NCBI GenBank assembly: GCA_016181985.1
Contig: JACOYG010000007.1
Location: 1 to 5,394 of the forward strand
Direction of reading: 5' to 3'
Source: Candidatus Nealsoniibacteriota bacterium
Lineage (GTDB): Bacteria > Patescibacteriota > Minisyncoccia > Minisyncoccales > MHMH01
Length of the DNA stretch: 5,394 nt
The notes below the pieces were generated by a model. That model ran no database searches. It worked only from the letters and a program-made list of their open reading frames with translations, and had not been told where the DNA came from. Each line of letters starts with the position of its first letter. Positions within the stretch are counted from its first letter, which is position 1. The position numbers were made by a program, and so were the translations under genes. Below, one piece after another: positions 1 through 5,334 of this stretch.

Positions 1-65
1 CGAGCCAGCGCAAACTCGACTTCCTGAATCTCACCCGCGCTGCTGAAAGTGAACTTGTCAGACAT
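1..65 (-). CDS. Unrecognised protein, N-terminal fragment (runs off the left edge)
   Basis: Read on the minus strand, an ATG at 65-63 opens a frame that stays open to the window edge. It gives 21 complete residues beginning MSDKFTFSSAGEIQEVEFAL. The start is well supported: an AAGGAG Shine-Dalgarno lies at 79-74, 8 nt before the ATG, the best ribosome site in the window. A consensus promoter and a long structured leader lie further upstream, so the gene has its own transcription unit behind glmS. There is no signal peptide or membrane segment in the visible part, which looks like the start of a small soluble protein. I do not recognise a family and assign no function. The gene is probably real because promoter, leader, ribosome site and start codon line up; only its identity is open. 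Confidence 0.75.
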   Translation of the reverse strand, partial: MSDKFTFSSAGEIQEVEFALA

Positions 66-211
66 GAATTGTTCTCCTTTTTAGACATGTTCCTTCCGGA
101 AACTTGTCCAGTGCTGTTTTAATTTGGCTTTCGCCACAGCCCCGACGCGACTTTTTATAAGCCAGTTCGGGGCTATGGCAAAGCGCAAGTTAGCTTATAT
201 TAAAGAGCTAT
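66..211 (-). promoter_or_regulatory. Structured 5' leader with two hairpins; possible cis-regulatory RNA
   Basis: In the minus-sense RNA, hairpin 1 pairs 184-167 with 145-127: 18 base pairs, one G-U wobble and one bulged G, closing a 21-nt loop. Hairpin 2 (108-84) has a GACA/UGUC base, an A-A mismatch, a five-pair upper stem with a bulged U and a GGAA loop of the GNRA type. It ends 4 nt before the Shine-Dalgarno (79-74). A 9-nt stretch at 199-191 (UAUAAGCUA) is complementary, with one G-U, to the loop of hairpin 1 (164-156). This allows an alternative fold or a pseudoknot. Hairpin 1 is not followed by a U-run, so it is not a standard terminator. I cannot match the leader to a known riboswitch class; the regulatory role is inferred from structure and length. 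Confidence 0.5.
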
Positions 212-217
212 GCCCCA

Positions 218-246
218 ATTGTACACCCTCTGGATAGATTTGTCAA
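218..246 (-). promoter_or_regulatory. Sigma70-type promoter for the left-edge gene
   Basis: On the minus strand a perfect TTGACA -35 box (246-241) is followed by a 17-bp spacer and a TACAAT -10 box (223-218), five of six matches to consensus. Transcription should start near 211. This is the strongest promoter visible in the window. The -35 box begins only 3 bp past the glmS stop codon. The predicted transcript carries about 146 nt of leader before the ATG at 65. Confidence 0.85.
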
Positions 247-249
247 GTG

Positions 250-2139
250 CTACTCCACCGTCACTGATTTTGCTAAATTGCGGGGTTTGTCTACGTCGAG
301 ACCGAGCAAGTCGGCGGTATGGTAAGCGAAAAGCTGGAGCGGGATAACCGAGAGAATCGGATTAAGTATTTCCAAAGTTTGCGGTATAAAAATAACGTCA
401 TCGGCAAGTTTGCCGATTTTTTCGTCCCCATCAGTGGCAACCGCCAAAACCTTGCCATTTCTCGCCTTGATTTCCTGAATATTTGAAATTGTTTTTTCAT
501 AAATCGGATCTTTTACCGCCAAGGCCACCGTCGGGAAATTTTCGTCAATTAAAGCAATCGGCCCGTGCTTCATCTCGCCTGAAGCGTAACCTTCCGCGTG
601 CCTGTAAGAAATTTCTTTAAGTTTAAGCGCCCCCTCCAGCGCGACAGGATATTGGTATTTTCTTCCCAAATAAAGAAAATTTTTGTGCTTTAAATATTTT
701 TCCGCGAGTTTCCTGATTTCCTCGTCTTTTCCTAAAACACGCTTCATTTTGTTTGGCAGGCCTTTCAGCTCTTTTACTATTTTTTCAGACAGCGCCGGGG
801 ATACGGTATTTTTTTCTTTTCCTAAAAAAAGCGCGAGCATCGCCAAAGCGCCTAACTGTGAAATAAACGCTTTGGTTGAAGCCACGCCTATTTCAGGCCC
901 CGCGTGATTATAAACCCCGGCGTCAGATTCTCTGGCAATAGTGGAGCCGACCACATTCACAATACCCAAAGTCAAGGCGCTTTTTCTCTTGGCCTCTCTC
1001 ATGGCTTCCAAAGTATCTGCGGTTTCTCCCGACTGCGATATTAAAATCACCGCGGTTTCCGAGTCTATCGCCGGATTCGCGTACCGAAATTCCGAAGCGT
1101 ATTCGCAGGCTGTCGGGATTTTCGCGAATTCTTCAAAATAATATTTTCCGATAAGGCCGGCGTAATATGAAGTCCCGCAGGCTAAAATTAAAAGACGTTT
1201 TGCGGAAAGCAATTTTTCTTTAATTTGCGCGATTCCCCCCAATTTTATTCCGCCTCCGCCTCCGCCAGAAAGGGCGGATGGCAAATCCAAAAGCCTGCCC
1301 CTTAAAACATTTTCTAAGGCAGACGGCCCTTCAAAAATTTCTTTCTGCATAAAATGCTTAAACCCTCCCTTCTGCGCCTGGGCGATATCCCAGTCAATTG
1401 TGTCAATTTGTTTTTTTAAAATTTTTTTTGAAAGACTCGCCTTGCCGTCAGGCAGGTTGAAAATCTGAACGCCGGAAGGCATAAGCGCCGCCGCCTCATT
1501 ATCATGCAGATAAACAACATTTTTTGTAATATTCACTACCGCCGAGGCATCGGAAGCAACAATATATTCTCCGATTCCTATCCCTAAAATTATCGGCGAA
1601 CCGCGGCGAGCAACAACTATTTTCTCCGGATCGTTTTTTGACATGACTGCCAGCCCGAAAGTACCGTTTACGTGCCTTAACCCTTCAAGCACCGCGTCTT
1701 CCAATAAAATCTTTTTTTGCGCCGCTAAAAAAGGACGCTCAATTAAATGCGCCAAAATTTCCGTATCGGTATCGGAATTAAAATTATGCCCTTCTCTTAA
1801 AAGCGCTTCCCTAAGTTCAGAAAAATTTTCTACGATGCCGTTATGCACCAGAAAAATAGATTTTGTGCAATCAAAATGCGGATGCGCGTTCCTGTCGGAA
1901 GGCTTGCCGTGCGTAGCCCAGCGGGTATGAGCTATGGCTGATTTTCCTTCCCATGGTTTCCGCGCGATTTTTTCTTCCAACGAGGCGACCCTGCCGATAG
2001 TTTTTTCAAACTTAATTTTAGCGCCGTCCCACAAAGCCACTCCGACAGAATCATATCCGCGGTATTCTAAAGCCCTAAGCCCGTCCATCACGACAGGCAA
2101 GGCGTTTCTTTTTCCCACATAACCCACAATTCCGCACAT
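250..2139 (-). CDS. glmS: Glutamine--fructose-6-phosphate aminotransferase (isomerizing), GlmS
   Basis: This cytoplasmic enzyme makes glucosamine-6-phosphate from fructose-6-phosphate and glutamine, the first step towards UDP-GlcNAc for peptidoglycan and other envelope sugars. The product is complete at 629 aa. The N-terminal class-II glutaminase domain (about 2-240) starts MCGIVGYVG, with nucleophile Cys2, RWATHG at 73-78 and the Asn100-Gly101 pair. Two sugar-isomerase (SIS) domains follow. The first (about 305-445) has CGTS at 321 and SQSGETADT at 368-376. The second (about 475-615) has the catalytic-region Lys506, Glu509 and His525. The C-terminal tail NLAKSVTVE carries Lys624. These residues sit exactly 20 positions after their E. 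coli counterparts (609 aa counting Met1). One oddity is a six-glycine run at 292-297 in the interdomain linker. ATG at 2139 is required because Cys must be residue 2. The gene appears to be transcribed alone from a promoter very close to the ATG, and no terminator is seen after the stop. Confidence 0.98.
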   Translation of the reverse strand: MCGIVGYVGKRNALPVVMDGLRALEYRGYDSVGVALWDGAKIKFEKTIGRVASLEEKIARKPWEGKSAIAHTRWATHGKPSDRNAHPHFDCTKSIFLVHNGIVENFSELREALLREGHNFNSDTDTEILAHLIERPFLAAQKKILLEDAVLEGLRHVNGTFGLAVMSKNDPEKIVVARRGSPIILGIGIGEYIVASDASAVVNITKNVVYLHDNEAAALMPSGVQIFNLPDGKASLSKKILKKQIDTIDWDIAQAQKGGFKHFMQKEIFEGPSALENVLRGRLLDLPSALSGGGGGGIKLGGIAQIKEKLLSAKRLLILACGTSYYAGLIGKYYFEEFAKIPTACEYASEFRYANPAIDSETAVILISQSGETADTLEAMREAKRKSALTLGIVNVVGSTIARESDAGVYNHAGPEIGVASTKAFISQLGALAMLALFLGKEKNTVSPALSEKIVKELKGLPNKMKRVLGKDEEIRKLAEKYLKHKNFLYLGRKYQYPVALEGALKLKEISYRHAEGYASGEMKHGPIALIDENFPTVALAVKDPIYEKTISNIQEIKARNGKVLAVATDGDEKIGKLADDVIFIPQTLEILNPILSVIPLQLFAYHTADLLGLDVDKPRNLAKSVTVE

Positions 2140-2148
2140 GTTTACTCT

Positions 2149-2154
2149 ATTATA
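2149..2154 (-). promoter_or_regulatory. -10 box for glmS (near-leaderless start)
   Basis: A perfect TATAAT on the minus strand ends 10 nt before the A of the glmS ATG. A transcript starting about 7 nt downstream would have a leader of only about 3 nt. No good -35 is present: the best 18-bp-spaced candidate, TTACAC at 2178-2173, lies in the upstream terminator hairpin. The only Shine-Dalgarno-like sequence is a minimal GAG. The call rests on the -10 match and position. Confidence 0.5.
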
Positions 2155-2188
2155 AATAAAAAAACCGGTGTCGTGTAACGCCGGTACT
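2154..2188. repeat. Terminator-cassette direct repeat, copy 1
   Basis: On the plus strand this copy reads AAAT, seven As, then CCGGTGTCGTGTAACGCCGG and TACT. The copy at 3389-3425 has eight As and one extra C before TACT but is otherwise the same over about 35 bp, loop bases included. The shared part spans the whole terminator and its A/T flank. It stops where the coding sequences begin. Confidence 0.85.
2158..2185 (-). terminator. Rho-independent terminator of the HD-domain gene
   Basis: In the minus direction, ACCGGCGT (2185-2178) pairs with ACACCGGT (2171-2164) through seven pairs and one C-A mismatch around a TACACG loop. Seven Ts follow at 2164-2158, overlapping the last stem base. It begins just after the HD gene's TAG stop (2189-2187). 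It is nearly identical to the terminator at 3393-3421. Confidence 0.85.
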
Positions 2189-3359
2189 AGCTGATAAACT
2201 CCGAAACCAATTGAGCGACTTTTCGCCTTACTATTTGAGTTTCCGGAGAAATATAAACTTTTATCCGATAAATGATATTGGGCTCGTACTTATCGTATGT
2301 AAAAGTACCATCTTTCCCGAAAAAAGGAACTTCTATTTTACGGGCGTCTCGTCCTTTTCCGATATAAGCGCAAGTTTGCTCTTGAGACAAGCCTAGTTTG
2401 CGGCACAAATAATCCGCTAATTTTTTTCTACCTTCCCAGCCGGATGCCGCAATATCCTTAATTTTTTGCGACGGCTCAAAAATCTCCGCGCAAAAAACCT
2501 CGTCATACCATTGCCAGCGCAAAAATCTGTCTACCAGTTTTCTTGTTCTTTTATTGCATCGCTTCAATAAATACGCGATAGCGCCGTAATCATCCTGCAA
2601 AAAAAAGTCGTACTTCAACTCTTCCTCCAAAAAAGCCAGCTCAACCGCGCGGTAAAGCATAATTGCCGCGTCAAGATGCGGAAATGTATAAATTGTTTTG
2701 TAAGCAAGCTTCCTCGCTTTTTGCCACTTTTTGGCTTCGCTAAAAACGCTTCCGAGAAGCGCCCACTTGCCGTTCATGAATCGGAAAGCGGAAGCAATGC
2801 GCGGCGCGTCGTAATCATGCTCCGAAGCCATACCGGTACTTTTATTAAACCTGCTAATATTATCCAGATTGTCTAGATCAAGCGAGCCATGAAGAATATT
2901 GGAAAAAGGAAACATTTCCCCGGTCACAAATCTAACCACCGCCTCGGAAGCAATACCTAAATCGCGGATAATTTTTTCCGTATCCGACCCGTCTAAAATA
3001 TTTTCCAAAAATGATTCGCCGTCTTTGCCTGTGATTTCTTTAAGAAAAGGCTCGGACAGGTGCGAAAACGGCGGGTTGCCAGCATCATGCAAAAGCGCGG
3101 ACAAAGGAAGCAAAATGCCATAATCTGAAAAATTGCGGTTATATTTCAATGCTTCAAATGCTAAAAAACACGCGCCCAAACAATGCTGAAATCTGCTCGG
3201 AATATTAATCGGCAAAAAACAGGCCGGTCCGGAAGCTTGCGAAATAGCGCGCAATCTTATCATCGGTTTTGTATGGACAATCTTTTCAATAAAATCCGGC
3301 AATTCCCATTTTCCGTAAAGCCAATCGTGATAAATCATGCGCCATCTCAAATATCTCAT
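2187..3359 (-). CDS. HD-domain phosphohydrolase, dNTPase-like (COG1078/SAMHD1 type)
   Basis: This is a 390-aa predicted soluble, metal-dependent phosphohydrolase. The order of motifs fits the dNTP triphosphohydrolase-like HD proteins: SRFQH with His59, then LLHDAGNPPFSH with His91-Asp92, then GSLDLDNLD with Asp161 as the likely fourth metal ligand. Family members hydrolyse dNTPs or related nucleotides, but the substrate cannot be read from sequence. The usual HDxGH signature is HDAGN here, so Asn95 stands where SAMHD1 has catalytic His210; activity may differ from the family norm. The region after about 190 is mostly helical-looking and not recognised. ATG at 3359 is used; ATG at 3338 (Met8) is a credible alternative because neither start has a clear Shine-Dalgarno and the candidate -10 box sits only 4 nt before the first ATG. 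The gene is flanked on both sides by copies of the same terminator, so it is probably monocistronic. Confidence 0.85.
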   Translation of the reverse strand: MRYLRWRMIYHDWLYGKWELPDFIEKIVHTKPMIRLRAISQASGPACFLPINIPSRFQHCLGACFLAFEALKYNRNFSDYGILLPLSALLHDAGNPPFSHLSEPFLKEITGKDGESFLENILDGSDTEKIIRDLGIASEAVVRFVTGEMFPFSNILHGSLDLDNLDNISRFNKSTGMASEHDYDAPRIASAFRFMNGKWALLGSVFSEAKKWQKARKLAYKTIYTFPHLDAAIMLYRAVELAFLEEELKYDFFLQDDYGAIAYLLKRCNKRTRKLVDRFLRWQWYDEVFCAEIFEPSQKIKDIAASGWEGRKKLADYLCRKLGLSQEQTCAYIGKGRDARKIEVPFFGKDGTFTYDKYEPNIIYRIKVYISPETQIVRRKVAQLVSEFIS

Positions 3360-3362
3360 GAA

Positions 3363-3371
3363 AGAATAGCA
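3363..3371 (-). promoter_or_regulatory. Possible extended -10 promoter for the HD-domain gene
   Basis: On the minus strand TGCTATTCT fits an extended -10 element (TGn plus TATTCT). A weak TTTGCT (3391-3386) lies 17 bp upstream, overlapping the A/T flank of the preceding terminator repeat. A start 7 nt downstream would fall at about 3356, inside the first ATG, which would favour translation from the ATG at 3338. The evidence is modest. Confidence 0.35.
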
Positions 3372-3388
3372 TTTTTTAAAAAAAGAGC

Positions 3389-3425
3389 AAATAAAAAAAA
3401 CCGGTGTCGTGTAACGCCGGCTACT
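3389..3425. repeat. Terminator-cassette direct repeat, copy 2
   Basis: This is the second copy of the repeat at 2154-2188, differing by one extra A in the A-run and one inserted C before TACT. In this copy the TAG stop of the upstream reading frame directly abuts, and supplies one base of, the hairpin. Confidence 0.85.
3393..3421 (-). terminator. Rho-independent terminator behind the GDPD remnant
   Basis: GCCGGCGT (3421-3414) pairs with ACACCGGT (3407-3400) around a TACACG loop, with one C-A mismatch and one terminal G-U. Eight Ts follow at 3400-3393. The first stem base is the G of the TAG stop codon. The hairpin and loop match the terminator at 2158-2185. Confidence 0.85.
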
Positions 3426-4025
3426 GGATAATAATTCGCGAAATCACTTCTTCCGCGTACGCGGGGTTATCGGTGAAAATACCGTCTAATCCCAAAAAAT
3501 ATGCGTGAATTAAATTTTCTTCACTGTTTATCGTGTAAGCGCAGACTTTAAAGCCCCGCCGCTGAAAATACCGCACTACTGATTTGTCCAACAAACCGAA
3601 ATCAATATTAATGCTTTCCGCGCCCAGTAGTTTCGCGGAGGACGCTATGGTCCATATCGGCCATTTTTTAGTTTCATTGCCGTAAAGAAGCGCGATGCGC
3701 GCGGCGGGCTCTAAAAATTTTAATTTCCAAAGTTCTTTCCACAAAAAGGAGGAGAAAACGATTTTATGGAAAAAACGCACTTGCCTTGCATGCCTTAAAA
3801 CATCCCGAAGCAAATTCTTTTCTTTCAGCTCTATATGTAGCTCCATCCATTGGCCAAAATCCAATATCCAATGGCATCATGCGATAAAAAAAGCTTTCGG
3901 CATGTCCGGCATCTTCTTACGTCGGTTTCCACGGCGTGCGCGCCAAGTTCTTCAGCCAGCTCAAAAGATTTCAACGTATTTTCTTTTGCCAGCGCGGAGG
4001 CGCCTCTATGCGCGATTATCAGCAT
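3421..4025 (-). pseudogene. Glycerophosphodiester phosphodiesterase (GDPD), frameshifted and internally deleted
   Basis: Intact GDPD enzymes hydrolyse glycerophosphodiesters to glycerol-3-phosphate and an alcohol. Here the family signature is split over two frames. The first frame (4025-3831) has AHRG at 5-8, ENTLKSF at 15-21, ETDVR and SHD, then stops at TAG. The second frame, offset by -1 and open through about 3882-3421, has HIELK (the metal-binding Glu segment) and ends with a typical GDPD C-terminus containing YTIN and GLDGIFTDNP. Only about 15 residues separate HD from IELK, whereas E. coli UgpQ has roughly 55, so about 40 residues also appear missing. Between DVR and HD the other frame (DVRKMPD) fits the family's DVRxTxDG better than the reading frame does, suggesting a further pair of compensating indels. 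Neither piece carries all catalytic residues. I read it as a decaying gene; a sequencing or assembly error could explain the shifts but less easily the missing segment. Confidence 0.75.
3847..3874. repeat. Inverted repeat and TTGG-rich tract at the GDPD break
   Basis: CCATTGG (3847-3853) and CCAATGG (3868-3874) are perfect inverted repeats separated by 14 bp. On the minus strand the interval contains three closely spaced (A/T)TTGG units. This is where the GDPD frames must be joined and where the missing segment would belong, so slippage or hairpin-assisted deletion is a plausible cause. Confidence 0.5.
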
Positions 4026-4029
4026 AGTT

Positions 4030-4035
4030 TATACT
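4030..4035 (+). promoter_or_regulatory. -10 box for the phosphatidyltransferase gene (leaderless start)
   Basis: TATACT ends 8 nt before the A of the ATG at 4043, so the predicted transcript start coincides with the start codon. No Shine-Dalgarno is present in the 17-bp gap and no good -35 is visible; the 17-bp-spaced hexamer is TATGCG. The element lies in the gap shared with the divergent GDPD remnant. Confidence 0.45.
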
Positions 4036-4042
4036 TTTCAAT

Positions 4043-4837
4043 ATGCCTAAAGAAGATTCTATCACAATTAAAGAAAAGTACATACGCGACGCATTGCTTA
4101 GCCCTATCGCCAAACTTATATGGTTTATTTGGGTTCCGCCCAGACTCTTAAAAAAAATTGGGATCTCGCGCGAAAGGGCGCTTATATTCGGCGCGGCAAA
4201 TTTTATGTCTCTGGCCGGGCTTCTGCTGATTATTAAATTTTGGGCTGTTTTTAAAAGCGAAGGCATAAATGCGCAAATTTTCTGGCTGGTTCTTGCGGCG
4301 TTTCTTACGGATATGATCGACGGGCCGATCGCCCGAATCCACAATGAAATTACTCCTCTGGGCACCATCTTGGACCATTTGCGGGACTATTTGGCGCTGT
4401 TTTCGGTAATTATCATGATTTTTCTCCATTTTATTTCGCGTCCTGATATTTTAATAATTCTCGCGGCAATAGCGCTTGGCACAATAATCTTGGCATCGGC
4501 CAACGCAAAAATGTTTCTGGCGCGCCACGATCTTTTCAAAAAACACCACGATATTTGGAGGATTATCCGGGATTTTTCCCTTGAAGATTATCAAACCTCG
4601 TTTACCGGCCGGGTTCATTTTTTTACCGCCGCCGCAAGCGTAAGCGGTTTGCTTTTTTTCGCCGCCTATCAAAAAGAATGGGCGTATTTTCTTTCTTATA
4701 TAACATTGCTTTTGCACATCGCGGTAAGCGGATTTTACATACACGAGCTTTGGCAAAATTACTACAGGCGCCTCGCGGTCTTTGAACGCTGGAGAGCGCG
4801 CTCGCATAGATTGAAAGAAAGGCTGCAAAAACCTTAA
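4043..4837 (+). CDS. CDP-alcohol phosphatidyltransferase family membrane enzyme
   Basis: Enzymes of this family move a phosphatidyl (or similar) group from a CDP-activated donor to an alcohol at the membrane, giving phospholipid head groups such as phosphatidylglycerol phosphate or phosphatidylinositol phosphate. The 264-aa product carries the complete catalytic motif: Asp90, Asp93-Gly94, Ala97-Arg98, Gly107, Asp111 and Asp115, with exactly the family spacing (2, 2, 8, 3 and 3 residues between elements). Hydrophobic stretches at about 47-70, 78-92, 116-133, 135-153, 192-208 and 213-232 fit a multi-pass protein. The ends are charged, the C-terminus strongly basic (RWRARSHRLKERLQK). The acceptor alcohol cannot be told, so no pgsA symbol is given. 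ATG at 4043 is the first start in frame with the hydrophilic N-terminus. The gene is divergent from a broken phosphodiesterase and convergent with a small membrane protein. Confidence 0.9.
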   Translation: MPKEDSITIKEKYIRDALLSPIAKLIWFIWVPPRLLKKIGISRERALIFGAANFMSLAGLLLIIKFWAVFKSEGINAQIFWLVLAAFLTDMIDGPIARIHNEITPLGTILDHLRDYLALFSVIIMIFLHFISRPDILIILAAIALGTIILASANAKMFLARHDLFKKHHDIWRIIRDFSLEDYQTSFTGRVHFFTAAASVSGLLFFAAYQKEWAYFLSYITLLLHIAVSGFYIHELWQNYYRRLAVFERWRARSHRLKERLQKP

Positions 4838-4843
4838 AACAAA

Positions 4844-4867
4844 AAGCGAGGCTATTCGGCCTCGCTT
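4844..4867. terminator. Bidirectional hairpin terminator between convergent genes
   Basis: AAGCGAGGC (4844-4852) and GCCTCGCTT (4859-4867) form a perfect 9-bp stem with a TATTCG loop. Read leftwards it is followed by TTTTTGTTTT, a strong intrinsic terminator for the minus-strand membrane gene. Read rightwards the tail is AT-rich (AGTATTATAT) but has no clean T-run, so it should be weaker for the phosphatidyltransferase gene that ends 6 bp before it. Confidence 0.85.
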
Positions 4868-4885
4868 AGTATTATATATAATATT

Positions 4886-5329
4886 TTACTTAAGCGCTTC
4901 TTCTAATCTGAAAAACCACGGGACAACAACGCCGTAATCAATATAATGAAGTATCATGCCGGCAATAAGCGCGTCTGGAAATATACGATAAAATCCCAGT
5001 TCTGGATACAATTTAGTCCACATTATTAGCGCTACGGCATTAAGCATAGGAGCGGCGGTTGCGTAAAGATTTTTAACAATGGCGCGAGAAAGCTTTTGGG
5101 ACATTCCGACTCTTTCTAGTAAATTTTTTAAGAGAATTCCTCCGACCAATTCAAGCAAAATTATACCAATGACAATCGCGCTCACAAACGCTATAAATAT
5201 CGCTGGAAGTAAAGCTATGCCTGCGTTAGAAATATTATCCAAGCGAGGAAGATAAGGGAACACAAGCGTCACGCAGAAAGCGTCGAGAATAACGACAGCG
5301 ATAAACGCAATCGCATAAATTTTCGACAT
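4886..5329 (-). CDS. Hypothetical multi-pass membrane protein
   Basis: A 147-aa protein I do not recognise. It is strongly hydrophobic, with likely membrane segments at about 5-26, 36-67, 90-106 and 117-140, implying around four passes. The second segment is long (AGIALLPAIFIAF onward) and contains a Gly-Gly at 63-64. A basic loop (KNLLERVGMSQKLSRAIVK, 68-86) between segments 2 and 3 is the likely cytoplasmic side. The C-terminus is short and charged (RLEEALK). No catalytic motif stands out; His128, Asp131 and Tyr132 near the fourth segment are the only notable polar membrane residues. The ATG at 5329 is preferred; a TTG one codon upstream (5332) would add one residue, and only a weak GAAG precedes either. 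The gene is convergent with the phosphatidyltransferase, sharing its terminator, and may sit downstream of another minus-strand gene. Confidence 0.75.
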   Translation of the reverse strand: MSKIYAIAFIAVVILDAFCVTLVFPYLPRLDNISNAGIALLPAIFIAFVSAIVIGIILLELVGGILLKNLLERVGMSQKLSRAIVKNLYATAAPMLNAVALIMWTKLYPELGFYRIFPDALIAGMILHYIDYGVVVPWFFRLEEALK

Positions 5330-5334
5330 CAATG

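Noticed and set aside
160..216. A tRNA-like start (GGGGCATAGCTC on the minus strand)
   Set aside because: No T-arm, anticodon stem or closing acceptor stem can be found; the sequence is explained as promoter edge and leader.
683..2122. Plus-strand frames inside glmS
   Set aside because: They are antisense shadows of a fully conserved gene, with no ribosome sites or protein-like motifs.
2140..2186. A glmS ribozyme or riboswitch ahead of glmS
   Set aside because: The gap is 47 bp and is filled by the upstream gene's terminator and the -10 box; a glmS ribozyme needs well over 100 nt of leader.
3876..3880. TGA read as glycine (code 25) to bridge the GDPD frames
   Set aside because: A frame change near DVR would still be needed, and the other genes show no in-frame TGA. 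The absence of TGA stops among five genes is too few to mean anything.
3885..3891. T TTT TTA slippery heptamer in the GDPD reading frame, hinting at programmed -1 frameshifting
   Set aside because: A -1 slip there reaches a TGA two codons later, so it cannot join the two GDPD frames; missing family residues also argue for decay.
4006..4828. Minus-strand frames of 93 to 125 codons inside the phosphatidyltransferase gene
   Set aside because: They lie antisense to a gene with an intact catalytic motif, have skewed basic/aromatic composition and no recognisable domain.
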